A stretch of DNA of 64,000 nt from Candidatus Synoicihabitans palmerolidicus (GCA_020809425.1 JAGGDC010000001.1:1687001-1751000), one strand, 5' to 3'. Counted from the stretch's first letter, positions 38,741 to 51,000 are shown. The notes: generated from the sequence alone by a model not told the origin. Numbers and translations are program-made.

Positions 38741-41531
38741 CGTTGACTGAGAGGCTGTAGCTGACGCCGAACTTGGCCTTCCAGTCGTAGATCTCGAAGT
38801 CGTTCTCCCGCACTTCGACCCCGGTGAACTCCCGGAGAGGCTCGCTGTCGAGGTTGAGGAACTCGGCAAAGACGCGGAAGCGTTCGTTGAACCGGTAACT
38901 CACCTTGGCGTCGAGGGTCGAGCGATCGCGGATGTAGGTGTCGGTTTCGACACTGGAGCCAACCCCGTCGAGGTATTGGTCTGTCATGGCATAAGCGATA
39001 CGCGCCTCCCACCCGTGCTTCTCGTAGTAAAGCGAAACATTGGCGATCGAATCGGCCTGGCCGAAGAAGGGCAGCTCGTCGTCGCGGGTGAACAGCGTCG
39101 CGGAGGAATCCACTAAGGTGAAGTTCACGCTGGCACCGAAACCATCAAAGGGCGCGGGCAGGCAGGTGAAGGGTTGGGAGTAGTTGAGTTCGACGCCCGT
39201 GATTTTGCCCTTGTCCGCGTTGGCCGGCGCACTGGTGGAAAGCTGGCTATAGAAACGGCCGTCCATGGTGACATCGGTCTCAAAGGTTCTGCGCCCATAG
39301 ATCGGATTATCGATCTCCTTGTGAAACACTCCGGCGGACAGAATGCCCGCGCTCTCCAAATAATACTCGAGCGAGAGGTCGAAGTTCATCGATTCGTAGG
39401 GCTTCAGATCCGGGTTGCCGGTGCTCAGGCCGCCAACATAGATGCCGCTGCCGGGGTCGGTCTCGAGCACGTCCAACTCACGACGGGGCGCAAGGTCGGC
39501 GTAATTGGGACGACCAATGGTGTTGGTCCACGCCAACCGCACGGCGACGTTGGCTCGTGGACGCCAAGCCAGATGCAGACCGGGCAACACATTGGTGTAG
39601 TCGTGGCTGCCCGTCACCCCACGGTAGTCCCCCTCGCAGTCACCATCGACGTAGAGCAGTTCGTTGGCTGCATAGTCGGCCGAGGTCTGCTCGACCCGCA
39701 GGCCGACCAGCATCGTGAGATCAGACAGGAGGGTGAGCTGCGTCATGGCGTAGGCCGACAGCACGTCTTCCGACGCCTCGAAGTCGCTGGCCAAGGAATC
39801 CTCGAGGGAGTCGAGCGGGTCGTATTCAAAACGATCCGGATTAGCGGCGAAGAAGGCCTCCATGGCATCGACATCGAGCGTCGGTCTAAAGCGGATGAGC
39901 CCATCGAAGTAGTCGACGATTTCGGCGCCGCCGATGTCGCCTTCGGCCATTGTGAGGGTCGCACCGTTGGGGGTGTAGTTGGCGTTTTCCCGGTCGTCTT
40001 CCTTGTCATGGGTCACGAGTTGCGCGCCAACTTTCCAACGCGCGGAGCGTTGGTTCACGTTGTAGAATCCTTCCAGGTCGATCTGGGCTGAGCCCACGTC
40101 CTCACGCTCCAGGTCGGTGCGAATTACGGGCGCGGCGCGGCGGGAAGCTGGCGGGATCGTAGTAGTCGTCGGAGTCCGGGGTGATCATCACGAGGTCACC
40201 ATCAAGTTCAGAGCTGTTGGGGAAGGCGTTGCCGCCGGAACGAAACTCCCAGTCGTTACGTTTGCCGACGTCGCGCTCACCGCGGCTCAAGCCGGCTTGC
40301 CAGCTCAGTTTGAGGTCACCGCCCGTGATGCGGTGACTGCCTTTGATCGCGACGGCGTCGATGGTGCCGGTTTGGTCGTCGTCCCGGAACTGACGGTTAC
40401 CGCGGCCCCCGCTGTTTTCGCCGCTGGTGGGCGTCTGGTTGGTGAGACTGCCGCGCACGTATTCGTAGCGCACGCTCTGGCGATCCTCGGCATCACTGAA
40501 CTCATTGTGGTTGAGACGCAGCGCGAGCTCGTGGTCTTCGTTCGGGCGAAACTGCAAGGCGAGATTGGCCCCAATGCGCTCACGCTCGATGTCGTAGAGG
40601 TGCTGGTAAACCGGCAACCAATTGCCGTTCACCTCGTCCCAGGAACGCTGGTTGACGGTCTGTGATTTGAAATCCTTGAGCGAGTAACTCAACCCCGCGA
40701 CCACACCGAACCGGCCATCGGAATCCAATACGCGACCAAAGGTGACACTGCCATTGGGCGTCGTTTTCTCGCTGAAGCTGTCGTAAAAACCGGCGACCGT
40801 GGCGTAGGCAAATCCCTCGGGCCGATCAAAGGCGCTTTGAGTGACGATGTTGACCGAACCACCGATGGCATTGACGTCCATGTCGGGGGTCACGGCCTTC
40901 ACGACTGCGAGACGGGAGATGAGATCGGCCGGCACCGAGTCGCGCGCGATGCCGCGGTTGCCCTGCTCGGAAGGCGTGCCGATGTTGAGGGTGACGTTGT
41001 TGAGCTCGGCGGAGATGCCGCGCCCGACCACATAACGCCCTCGTCTTGGTCGATCTGGGCGGTCACGCCCGGGATGTGGCGCAGGGCCTCGGCGGCGTTG
41101 CCATCGGGCAGTTTGCCCATCTCCGCCGCGATGACGTCGATCACATTGATGGCCGCGAGCTTTTGCTGCAGCGCGCGGGCCTGACCTTCGCGGATGCCTT
41201 CGACCACAAACGCATCCATGGCGAGCACCTCGGAACCGGGAGCAAAATCCAGGCGTTGATCGATGCCCGAAGCGATCGTCACCTGTTGGACGACCGGATC
41301 GTAACCGAGGTAAGCAACTTCAACCTCATAGTCGCCAGGCGCGAGATCGCGCAGGACGTAACGCCCTTCATGATCCGTCGACGTGGAGCGCGCAGCGCCC
41401 TCGACCGAAACCGTCGCACCAATCAGATAACTGTTGTTATTGGCGTCACGGACGCGTCCGGAAAGGAACTCCGCCCCGGCCGGTTGACTCGTCATCAAAA
41501 GGCCGCCTGTCAGGCAACCGAGAGCGCACAT
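38741..41531 (-). pseudogene. TonB-dependent receptor 1, frameshifted
   Basis: An outer-membrane receptor. A signal region (CLTGGLLMTSQPAGA) precedes a carboxypeptidase-regulatory-like domain (SGRVRDANNNSYLIGATVSV, GRYVLRDLAPGDYEVEVAYL). The plug has AEMGKLPDGNAAEALRHIPG and VNAIGGSVNIVTQSAFDRP. The barrel runs to the FGVSYSL end. Frame changes lie near 41035 (between QIDQDEG and RYVVGRG) and near 40100-40130 (after DDYYDPASFP). The C-terminus lacks its usual stop after the final aromatic strand and reads into the PhoD start. The exact start is uncertain, because an upstream in-frame extension (FKFPTSRIM) is possible. With PhoD next, it likely imports a phosphate ester or its sugar. Confidence 0.85.
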
Positions 41532-41760
41532 TATGCGCGAAGTGGGGAATTTGAATGGGCTCCTTGGCAGTCAGGTTCGTAGGCTGGATTGGCCGGTTTT
41601 CCATACCCCCGTCAACGCCTCTTTCACCAAGTCTCTGATTCGTCACAAACGTCGCCATTTCGACACGCCTAGCTAACACGATAGCCATATTTTGGGCCGA
41701 ATATACAGGTCTTTGCGGCAAATTTAAATTCTACATCGGTAACACTTTTACCTTGATCGA

Positions 41761-42606
41761 TTATTTCGATTCCACCAGACGGCACACCACCACTTCCCGA
41801 GTGCCCTTGATGATCCCGTATAAGACCATCGGATCCTGCGGGTCCCACGCGAAGGCTTGCCCGGCAAAAGGAACGTCGACCCAACCCAGCCATTCCATCA
41901 CGGAACCGAGGGCGGGAAACTTCAGCACGTGCATCTGCTGGTTGTCGTGGCCCGTGACATAAAGCAATCCTCCCGGACCGAAGGCGCCCCCCGATAACGT
42001 ATAGTCTCCGCCAATGTGCTCAAACAGCGCCCGCGGGAAAACCCAGCCACCGGTGCGCCGCCACTCGTCATCAAAACGGACCAAGTTGGTCCACGTGGGA
42101 TCGCGATTGGGCTCGGCCGCTCGATTTCCGTAATGGGCAAAACAGGCAAACCAAGAGCCCTCTCGGCGATCCACCCAAGTCAACGAACCAAAGTAGTGAC
42201 CAAAACTGTGACGGCGAAGGGGCTGCAAGGTCTCGGCATCAAACGACTCCACCGACCCCGTCATCGGAATTTGCGGGTAGTTGGAGTGCGCCACCACGAG
42301 CTCCCCCTGCCGCACCAGTCCGGCATTAAAGTGAATCACGGGACCGTCTGCTTGATCCTTCCACGTCCCTACTTTCGCCAAGGTCCTCTTCTCGTATTTG
42401 CCAATCTCGCGGTTGCCGAGGACGTAGAGGTGGTCCGCATCCACCGTGACCCCCTGACGGGCTTCCGGAGCCGTAAAGCGCAACACCTCTTCAATCGTCC
42501 AGTGGCTGACATCAGGCCCCGAAATTTCCTTACCGCTCAACCCCAGACCGAGCGTCACATAAACGACCAGTCCCAACAACAACGCGAACGCACGATCAGG
42601 ATGCAT
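41761..42606 (-). CDS. Secreted beta-propeller-like protein of unknown function
   Basis: 281 residues, intact, with a signal peptide (RAFALLLGLVVYVTLGLGLS). Repeated short blades can be made out: ADHLYVLGNREIGKYEKRTL, GSVESFDAETLQPLRRHSFG, SFGHYFGSLTWVDRREGSW and GGLLYVTGHDNQQMHVLKFP. This hints at a six-bladed propeller similar to NHL or cycloisomerase-like proteins, but no catalytic motif is seen. It is upstream of TonB receptor 1 on the same strand with a 230-base gap, in which I found no clear feature. It could be a periplasmic binding partner. Confidence 0.6.
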   Translation of the reverse strand: MHPDRAFALLLGLVVYVTLGLGLSGKEISGPDVSHWTIEEVLRFTAPEARQGVTVDADHLYVLGNREIGKYEKRTLAKVGTWKDQADGPVIHFNAGLVRQGELVVAHSNYPQIPMTGSVESFDAETLQPLRRHSFGHYFGSLTWVDRREGSWFACFAHYGNRAAEPNRDPTWTNLVRFDDEWRRTGGWVFPRALFEHIGGDYTLSGGAFGPGGLLYVTGHDNQQMHVLKFPALGSVMEWLGWVDVPFAGQAFAWDPQDPMVLYGIIKGTREVVVCRLVESK

Positions 42607-42669
42607 AACGCCGAGTATGCGCGCCTCCCCTCCGGCGAGTCAATGCGCAGTGATGGCTGTCCACAGTCG

Positions 42670-43940
42670 TTACGGCCGAGGCTCGAGGGAGTCGCACGAA
42701 ACGCGGGACACTTCGGGCTGGCCATCGATCGCATGCACCCAGCGCACGCCCTCCGGGGTCTCTTCGTCCGACGTAAACTCTATCAATCCGATGGGTTGAC
42801 CGCAAAAACACACCAGCCACTCGTCCACCAACCAACCGGGACGAATCTCCTCCTGCTCTCCCGCAAAAACCCGACCGATCCGCCAAGCTTGGCCGTGAAA
42901 CTGTGCACGTTTTTCTCCGAAACCACGCGTATCGCCATCTCCGGATCCGCCCCCAACGCTTCGTGATCACGAGGCGTGGCATCGGCCAGAGGGCGTGAAC
43001 TGGGTCGGTAGCGATCGATCGGACGCTGGCCGACGCCCACCTTGTTCAAAGAGGGCGCATTCGAACGGTCCGCCCAAGCGCTCAAACGCGCCCGCCATCG
43101 AGTCAGTTTTCCCAGTTGCGACGCACCAGCGGCGGAGACTCGTCCGCCGCATTTGCAGCCAACAGCGCCCGCGCCTGCGGACCAAGCTCAGCGGCATGCT
43201 GCCGCAAGCCCCTCTCGGACGACCGGATCCATCCCCACCGCGTCCGGGCTCTCTACCAGTGGCTCGTACTTCGCCCAATCCATCGCGATGCCCAAACGCA
43301 TCAGTTCCACCGTCAGTCGCGTGTGCCGACCCACCCCATCATTCCCTTCTCCACCGGACGAGGCGCTCCCCCGTCGACACCGACTCCAAAGGTCAGCGAA
43401 TCCGTCTCGGCAAACCATGGCGCTCAAACGCGGCCCACATTACATCGCGACACCCCGCTTCGCTCCCACTTCGGCGGTCAGCACAAATCCGGACGCCTCA
43501 TCCCGCAGCACAAACCCCCGATGATTAAGCCCGGCCGAGACCGTCACCGGACCCACGCGCAGGGACCACACGTCGTTGGGTGCACCCGCGATCAGACCCG
43601 CGCCGGGCGATACGATCCGGGCTCGCCGCCGAATCGCGTCGATCGTCGACTGCGCTGGCATCCCCACCCCACCCTGAGCCGCCAGTTCACGCCGGATTCG
43701 CTCACCACTCCAAGCCGGATTCTCCTGTCCCAGACGCAACACCTCAGCCTGCACCTCGACCGGAATCGCACCGGGGCGCGAGTGGGGTGCCCGATCTCTC
43801 TCCAACAACCCGGCGGGGCCCTCCGCCTGAAATCGATTCCACCATTTGTAGCCCGGTTTCCGACTTATCCCAAACCGGGCACAAGCTGGGGCAAAGGAGA
43901 CCTCGCCCCGTTGGACAAACTGGATGAATCGACCGCGCAC
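42670..43940 (-). pseudogene. IS481-like integrase-core protein lacking the catalytic acids
   Basis: From GTG 43940 an IS481-type N-terminus has two helix-turn-helix units: FIQFVQRGEVSFAPACARFG, then SRKPGYKWWNRFQAEGPAGL, PAWSGERIRRELAAQG. The linker PNDVWSLRVGPVTVSAGLNH replaces the usual VWSIDFKG, so the first catalytic Asp is absent. In another frame FERHGLPRRIR matches the position before the usual DNG, which is not present here. RLTVELMRLGI, then SPPLVRRNWENRL and PGWLVDEWLVCFCGQPIGL follow the IS481 layout to the end. At least four frame changes. It may be a domesticated transposase or just a decayed one. Confidence 0.55.
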
Positions 43941-44017
43941 GCGAAAGAAGCTAATGTAATCGTGTGGATCGTTTCAAAGCCCAAGTCCCGATTGAACGCG
44001 AATTGTAACCCAACCGC

Positions 44018-45009
44018 TCAATAGGGACCGCGGATGTGGTTGGAAACGTTGCTCGCATAAAACACCGCCAGCTTCTCGTGCCGGGCTTCCCCCAACGGCG
44101 GGAACTCGGCCCCCCTCAGATTCCCCGCCACCTGCTCGGGGTTGCGGGCACCCGGAATGACTGCACTCACGGCGTCGTGGTCCAGGATCCAACGCAGGGC
44201 AAACTGCGCCATGGTCATATCCTCCGGTACGAGCGGGCAGAGCTCTTCGATGATTTCCAAACCGTTATCAAACGACAGACCGGAAAACGTTTCGCCCACA
44301 TTGAAGGCCTGACCGTCGCGGTTGAAATTACGATGATCATCGGCGGCAAACGTGGTGTATTTCGACATCTTCCCGCCGAGTAACCCACTCGCCAATGGCA
44401 ACCGCACGATGAGCGCCACGTTGGCCGCCTTCGCTTGCTCAAAAATACAGTTATGGGATTCTGCCGCAACACGTTAAAGATGATCTGCAACGACGACACC
44501 CGACCATCTTCGATACAGAATAACGCTTCGTTCATCGACTCCACACTGGCCCCAAAGGCTTGGATTTTACCTTCAGTCTTCAACTCGTCGAGCCACCCCA
44601 ACAACACCCCTTGTTTGAGCACTTCGGAGGGCACGCAGTGCAATTGAGTAAGATCGAGCGCGTCGACGCCAAGTCGTTCGAGGGATTCCTCCGTGTGCTG
44701 ACGCACCGCAGCCCGTGTAAAATTCTCCGCCCCACCCGGCTCACTGCCTCGTCCAAGTTTGGTGGCTACAAAAATATCGTCCGGATCGTCGCAGTGGTCG
44801 GCGAGGAACTCACCGATGATCGTCTCGCTCCGACCCGCTCCATAAACATCGGCCGTGTCGAGGACGTTGACCCCGCCGGCCACGGCCGCCTGCAGCGTGG
44901 CAATCGCATCCTCCTCTGAGACATCGCCCCAATTCGCGCCAAGTTGCCACGTGCCGAGACCAATCTCGCCGACCTGACGGCCGGTTTTACCAAAGGGGCG
45001 TTTCTGCAT
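44018..45009 (-). pseudogene. Aldo/keto reductase, one frameshift
   Basis: An NADPH-dependent oxidoreductase with a TIM barrel. The ATG at 45007-45009 gives MQKRPFGKTGRQVGEIGLGT. Catalytic-region residues are visible: VNVLDTADVYGAGRSETIIG (Asp-Tyr), DDIFVATKLGRG (Lys) and LDLTQLHCVPSEVLKQG (His). After SLQIIFNVLRQ the frame changes near 44440 and continues MALIVRLPLASGLLGGKMSK, then MAQFALRWILDHDAVSAVIP and ARNPEQVAGNLRG (NADP phosphate-binding end). One base would repair it. It lies 64 bases downstream of the YitT gene. Confidence 0.88.
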
Positions 45010-45073
45010 GCTCTCTACTACGTAGCACTTGACACTCCACTGGCAAGTCAACGCTGGCTCGCGACGCGCTCGG

Positions 45074-45949
45074 TCACGTGTGCGCCTTAAAGCCGCAACC
45101 CAGCACTTCGCTGGCATCGGTGAGCGTGACAAAGGCCTCCGCATCATGCGCGCGCACCACCCTTTTGAGACGGGGCACATCACTCGGTAGCATCACAACC
45201 ATGAACAGGTCGCGCGCTTCATCAGTATAGCCGCCTTGCGCCGAGATGCAGGTGAGCCCGAGATCGATTTCGTGGAGCACCGCTGCCCTCACCGCCTCAG
45301 CCTGCCGGGTCACAATGAGGGCCAGCTTGGCATGATCACCGCCGGTCAAAACCCGACGCACGGTGCGACTGAACAACGCCGCGGCTACGATCGCGCACAG
45401 CGCTTGTTCCGGCGGAAACACGATCGCCGCGCCCAGGATGACGAAGCTATCCATGACCAGAATCGTGCGATCGACCGCCCACTCGTAACGGCGATACAGG
45501 ATGACAGCCACCGTGCTGCAGCCGCCCACGGACCCCCGCCCCAGCAACACCAGGCCTACGCCCGCACCAGCCATCACGCCGCCGCACATCGCCGCGCGCA
45601 GCGGATTCGTTGTCAAAGGCGTAAAGTCCCGCGTGAGCGCGACCAGTAGAGGCACCAGCACCGAACCCAATGTGCACCGCAACAGGAAATCTCTTCCCAG
45701 CATCACTCCGCCAACAATCAGCAGGACCCCATTGATCGCTGCCTGCCAAATCGCGGGTTCGATTCCCGTCACCCGCTGTACAACCAATGAAGCACCTGGC
45801 ACCCCTCCCGGCGCGATTTCATTCGCTCGCAGCAGCAAATTAAACGCCAGCGCCAAGACGAGAGCACCGAGGGCCACCATGCACAAATCCCTCCAAGTGC
45901 GAGGCGGGGCATCGCGTCGGCGGGAGGCGGAAATGAAAGGAAGTTTCAT
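45074..45949 (-). CDS. YitT family membrane protein (DUF161/DUF2179)
   Basis: Intact, 291 residues. Five to six hydrophobic segments run from about residue 20 to 185, including LCMVALGALVLALAFNLLLR, GGVPGASLVVQRVTGIEPAI and AAINGVLLIVGGVMLGRDFL, with the family glycine pattern GRGSVGGCSTVAVILYRR. A soluble DUF2179 domain follows at residues 205-285 (KLALIVTRQAEAVRAAVLHE, GLTCISAQGGYTDEARDLFM, HDAEAFVTLTDASEVLGCGF). Role unknown; some relatives are linked to cell-envelope or membrane transport. Start ATG at 45949. Confidence 0.9.
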   Translation of the reverse strand: MKLPFISASRRRDAPPRTWRDLCMVALGALVLALAFNLLLRANEIAPGGVPGASLVVQRVTGIEPAIWQAAINGVLLIVGGVMLGRDFLLRCTLGSVLVPLLVALTRDFTPLTTNPLRAAMCGGVMAGAGVGLVLLGRGSVGGCSTVAVILYRRYEWAVDRTILVMDSFVILGAAIVFPPEQALCAIVAAALFSRTVRRVLTGGDHAKLALIVTRQAEAVRAAVLHEIDLGLTCISAQGGYTDEARDLFMVVMLPSDVPRLKRVVRAHDAEAFVTLTDASEVLGCGFKAHT

Positions 45950-46041
45950 GGAGATAAGTGACGGGCTTAAATAAGTAGTCCGCCCTCCCTCGGGGAGCGA
46001 CGGACCGTGTTCGGACTACAACACACGAACAAATTTGAGAC

Positions 46042-46839
46042 TTACTGCAGCAAACGCGTCACCGCATCGGCCAATTCCGGGCCGTCGAACTGAGATGCGA
46101 CCAAACGGCCGGTTTGATCAAAGAGGAAAGTCGCCGGGATCGCCGTGACCGTAAACCGTCGAGCAAAATCGTCCCCCCAACTCGGCCCGGCAAATTTTTG
46201 GGGCCACGGCAGTGCCTGTTCCGCGACCAAGGCGATGAATTTCTCGCGATCCGACGCTCGATCGAACGCAACGCCGATTACTTCGAATCCTTCGTCATGA
46301 AATTCCGTATACACTCGCTTCACCTCTGGCAGCGCCGCAATGCACGGAGCACACCAACTGGCCCAAAAGTCGATGAGCACGACCTTGCCCCGCAAGGCCG
46401 CCATGTCGACGTCCTGTCCATCGATCGCCGTGAACCGAAACTCAAGCGGTTCTAGTTCCAACGCCGCCAGTGCCAGACGGTTGCGGGCAAAGCCCCGCGT
46501 ATGGTGGTTCGGAGAATCGACAAAGGTTTTAAGGAAATCGACTTCCGTCCGCTCCGGTAGGCCGCACGACCGAAACAGGAGGTAGGTGGTCATCAACTGC
46601 CACCCCGCCTCCGTTTCCGGCCAGTCGACCAAGCACTGACGGAACGCCGCATCGAACGGCTCAAAGTCGATCTGCTGCCCTGTCCCCAACGCCTGCGCGG
46701 CGGCGTAAAAATGCGGCACAAGATCACGCAACACCACCTGCTGGGCCGTGAGTTCCTTCGCGGTATTTGGTTCCGTCGCGGCAAAGCCGCTCGTCGCCAA
46801 GACACCGGCGAGAAGCAGGCCCTGAAGGTGGTGATTCAT
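46042..46839 (-). CDS. TlpA-like thioredoxin-fold protein
   Basis: 265 residues, intact. Signal peptide (LQGLLLAGVLATSGFAATEP), a helical N-terminal domain of ~130 residues, then a thioredoxin domain with FRFTAIDGQDVDMAALRGKV, VLIDFWASWCAPCIAALPEV (active-site CxxC as CAPC) and VTAIPATFLFDQTGRLVASQ (cis-Pro). Acts in the periplasm as a disulfide reductase or a maturation factor. A second gene of the same layout lies 17 bases upstream; together with TonB receptor 2 they appear to form one operon on the minus strand. Confidence 0.9.
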   Translation of the reverse strand: MNHHLQGLLLAGVLATSGFAATEPNTAKELTAQQVVLRDLVPHFYAAAQALGTGQQIDFEPFDAAFRQCLVDWPETEAGWQLMTTYLLFRSCGLPERTEVDFLKTFVDSPNHHTRGFARNRLALAALELEPLEFRFTAIDGQDVDMAALRGKVVLIDFWASWCAPCIAALPEVKRVYTEFHDEGFEVIGVAFDRASDREKFIALVAEQALPWPQKFAGPSWGDDFARRFTVTAIPATFLFDQTGRLVASQFDGPELADAVTRLLQ

Positions 46840-46856
46840 GATGGGGGGGCTGGAGA

Positions 46857-48001
46857 TCAGATACCGAGTAGACGCCTGACCTCGGATTCCAACATGGGGT
46901 CACGTGCGTTGGTGGAGACCAACATGCCGTCCTGATCGAACAGAAACATCGCCGGGATCCCCAAGATGGTGTACTTTGCGACCAACGGATCCTTCCAGCC
47001 CTTATCCTCAAACCGCTGCGGCCAAATAGTCCCTTCCTCTGCCACGAGGTCGATGAACTTCTGACGGTCCCGTTCCGCGTCGAGGGAAACACTGACAATC
47101 TCGAAACCCTTGTCGTGATAGTCGGCAAACACCCGCTTCACATTGGGCAGCTCCTCGATGCACGGACCACACCAGGTGGCCCAGAAGTCGATCAACACCA
47201 CCTTGCCACGCAGTTTCTTCAAGTCTACCTCGCGCCCGTCGATGGCCGTGAAAGCGAGCGCAAAAGGCTGCTTGCTCAGTTCGAAGAACCGCAGGCGATC
47301 CTTCACGTATTCGCGCGCATGTCGATTGGGGCTGTCGGCAAAATACTCCAGCACAAAGACTTCGGTGAGCGCGGCGTCAGTGGCCAATTTCAACCTCACG
47401 AAGGTCGACAGCATGCCGCGGCCTGTTTCGCTTTCCGGCCAGCGCTTGATGAACGCCCGAAACGCCGGCTCGATGGTGGACAGATCGGGTGCACGTCCAT
47501 CGCGCATGGCGTCGTAGGCGGGAAAGAACTTCGGGTTCAGGTCACCGAACTCTAGTTGTTCACGCACGTTGTCGGGCAGATCCGTCGCGGTCCGCATTTC
47601 CGCCTCCAAGGCGACGACGCGAGCTTCGAAGGCGGCCTCAGCACCAGTGTCGCGATGCCCTGCGGCTTCGCCACTCTCGGGATAGCCTTCGTCGATCGAC
47701 TAACGAAGCGCGGGTGAAACCGCCGCTGCTGGAGGATCAGAGCGGCCTCTCACCGACGCGGGTCAGTCGAATGAGCCTCAACGAAGGCAAAGGCGACCGG
47801 GCCGATTTTGCGGGTGAGTTGATCAAACCAGAGGTAATTCTTGCGTGGTGACATGTCACCTTCACGGAGGGTGGCCATGATGGCTCGGATCGCGTTAAGC
47901 TCTTGTTGGACGGGATCATCGCTCGGGGCAATGGGCGGACCTGGAACCGCGCCGAGGACAGCGGCAGCAAGTAGACCAAGCAGGGGGAGCCGAAACTTCA
48001 T
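46857..48001 (-). pseudogene. TlpA-like thioredoxin-fold protein, frameshifted N-terminus
   Basis: The C-terminal two thirds are open from 47609: EMRTATDLPDNVREQLEFGD, then ALAFTAIDGREVDLKKLRGK, VLIDFWATWCGPCIEELPNV (CGPC active site) and ILGIPAMFLFDQDGMLVSTN. The N-terminal piece starts KFRLPLLGLLAAAVLGAVPG at 48001, a signal peptide, and runs through IRAIMATLREGDMSPRKNYL and FVEAHSTDPRR. Between 47750 and 47610 there are a frame change and a stop (near 47701), with readable RFHPRFVS and IDEGYPESGEAA. It lies 15 bases downstream of the TonB receptor stop. Confidence 0.8.
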
Positions 48002-48016
48002 GCGGATACGCAAGGG

Positions 48017-51000
48017 TTAGAGGGATTTCTTGATCTGCACATAGACGAAGCGCTGACGAAGGTCATCGGCGGTGTCGTAGTAGCCCGACCCATTGGTGAT
48101 AAAGGTCGGCTCCTCGTTGGTCACATTGAGCACCCCCAGAGTCCACTTGGTCCCTTGAAACCAATTGCTGGAATCAGTGGAATACGGTTGCTCGTAACTC
48201 ACCTGTAAATCGGTGCGCACAAACGACGGCGTACGCGGGCCATCGATCGGAAACGCTCCGGGAAAACTCTCGGATGGATCATTGGTGGGGCCATAACGAT
48301 GGCCGGTGTAGCGAGCCGTGAGCGTGGTCGACCAGCGACCGCGATTCCAGGTCACTCCGGCGTTTCCACGCCATCTCACGGACCCGCCCCACCAGCCTGA
48401 TCCACCATTGGCGCCGTGGGCGTCGCGAGCAGATCGAAATTGTTGGGGAAGGTGGCATTGGCGTTGAAGGAAAACGTGCCCAAATCGCCGGTCTCATAAC
48501 AGTAGCGCAAGCGCACGTCGGCGCCCTTGGTCCGCGTGATCGACGCGTTGAAGGTGCGTGAATCCACTTCCGTGATACGGCCGAGCCAGCCTATCTCGGC
48601 CTCCGCCGCGGTGGGCTCCTCGCGGGTGGTAAGAAAACCAAACGCCTCAGGATTGGCAATGATCGCCACGAACGACTGGGAGACGATCGCGTTGGCTTTT
48701 TCGATACTCCAGAAGTCGAGGTTGAGCGAGAAGTTCGGCAAGAAACGCAGGGTCAGAATGAGTCCGGCGTTGAAGGACTCCGCTGTCTCCGGCTCGAGAC
48801 CGGGATTACCTCCCATGGTGATGGTCATGTTAGGCGTGAACTGACGCGTGTTGCCGCGCTTGGGGTCTGCGAAGAATCCGGGCAGGATCGTCGTGCTGGA
48901 GGGCAGACTCACGTCGCTCCAATTCGGCGGATAAAAGCCTTCCGAATAGGAACCCCGGATCACGATGTCGGGGGTAAACTGGAGCTTGGTCGCGACCACA
49001 TTGCTGTCCGCCGACTGGTCATTCACAAAAGCTTCACCATCGGAGTTCACGCCTTCAGTGGAACTCTCCTCCAAGGACAGACTGGCTTGGATCTCCCAAC
49101 TTTGCAGCAAAGGCAGTGGACGCCAGTCGCGACCGAAAATCGGCACGCTTAACTCCAATGCACCATAGACAATGTCACGGGAGGCTTCGCTGGACGACAG
49201 ATTTTCTTGATAGGCCACTCCGTGCACGAGCTGCGAGTAGGCATCACTGCCGCGGAAGTTTTGTCCGCTGTCGAAGGTCCAGTTCTGAAACTTGCCGGCC
49301 GCGGACAAACGCATCGGTCCGGCGGGAAGATTGAAGAGTTCTCCGAGCACGCGCACGTTACCTTCCTTTTGCACGCCGCGATTGAAGCTATGCCGCACAT
49401 TTGTGAAGTAGTCGGCCGCCACCTGAGGCGAAACCGGGTTGGCCGAGTGGTCCGCCAGCAAGGGATGATGGCACGGCGGGTTTCGGCGTCAGCCCGGGGT
49501 CCGGGCGAGGAGTACGGCGTGAGTTTCGTGAGTTCAGTGAGATTCGAGGTCGGGTCGTCACCATCCACCGTATTATCCGAATAATCGATGGTGCCATCGA
49601 CTGACCACTCCCAACATTCGTTCAGCTTGCCCTTTTAAACCGGCCACCAAGCGAGCTGAGTCGTATTGAGACTTCACCGACGCGTCCGGCAGATCAGAAG
49701 CGTCGAGGTAGATATAGATCGGCCGCCCGACGAAGCCCGGCGTGACATTGGTGCGAAAGGGGTTGAGCGGGTCATCAGCCGACAGATCGATGCTGAGGGA
49801 TTGCGGCATCGAGTAACTGCGCTCGTTGCGACCAAGCGTGAACTCGAGATAGCCATCGAGTTGGTCCGGCACGAATTCGTGCTCAAGAATGGCGTTCAGG
49901 CTGTAGGCATCGATCGGCTCATAAATGATAGAGCAAGCATAACGCGGGGTAAGGTTGGCCTGGCCCGCCGTGGCGGCAAAAGAATCCGAGGTGAGTTGCA
50001 GCGATTGCTCTGCGGTGGTTCCAAGGGGGGATGGCCGCAAATCGGACTCCATCGGCACCGGAGATTTCCAATCACTCGCGCCGGAACCGACGAGGATGGT
50101 CCCAGGGGCAGCGGCGAACGTGCGCAGGATGTATTGCTCAAAATAGGTTTGGTTCTGCGCGTTGGCCAACGTCGAGTCGGGTCCATAACGCGCCAACGCC
50201 TCGTCGAGGTAATCGCGATCACCGGAGCGCAAAGCATCACGATGGTGGTAGCTGAGGGTGGTCGTGAGACTGGAACGACCTTCGTTGAATCGCATTCCCT
50301 CCAAGTAGGTCCAGCGATATTCCGTCGCCCCGCCCTCCGTCGAAGTTCCGATGTAGGATGTGAGATCGCGCCCGGAGTACTCCTTGCGCAAGATGATGTT
50401 GATGGCGCCGTCGAGTGCACCGCCGCCGTAAATCGCCGAACCCGACGATGGTAAAATCTCCACGCGTTCAATCGCCGCCAGTGGAATCCGGCTGAGATCA
50501 GCCCCACCGCCGTTACGCAATCCGGTGAGAGGCAACGAGCGGCCATTAACCAACACCACCGTCTGCGCGGAACTGAATCCACGCAGACCTACGGTCGAAT
50601 AGGTCGGGGCCTGGCCGCCCGTCTCGTTGGGGTTCGTCACAGGTGCTTGCAGCACCGTGCTGACCGAGGACGTCTGCGGCAGATAGCGAAACAACTCCTC
50701 CAAACTCGAGACTCCCATGCGCTCAATCTCGGCGCGCGTGACAATATCGTGATACAGAGGCGTGTTCTCGCCACCCTGCAGCAAACCACGGTTGATCAAG
50801 CCGTCGACCTTCGTGGCGTTGACCGTATAAGCATCGAGATGCAGTTCACCCGATTCATCGGTAGAAACCTTGGGGTTATCTCCGCGGGCAACGGCTTTTT
50901 GACGATCGCAATCGCTCCGCTGTCAGCATCGAACACTGGCTTGAGATCCGTGTCGGCCAGCAGTCGTGCGAGCGCATCCTTGATGGTGAAGGAGCCCTTC

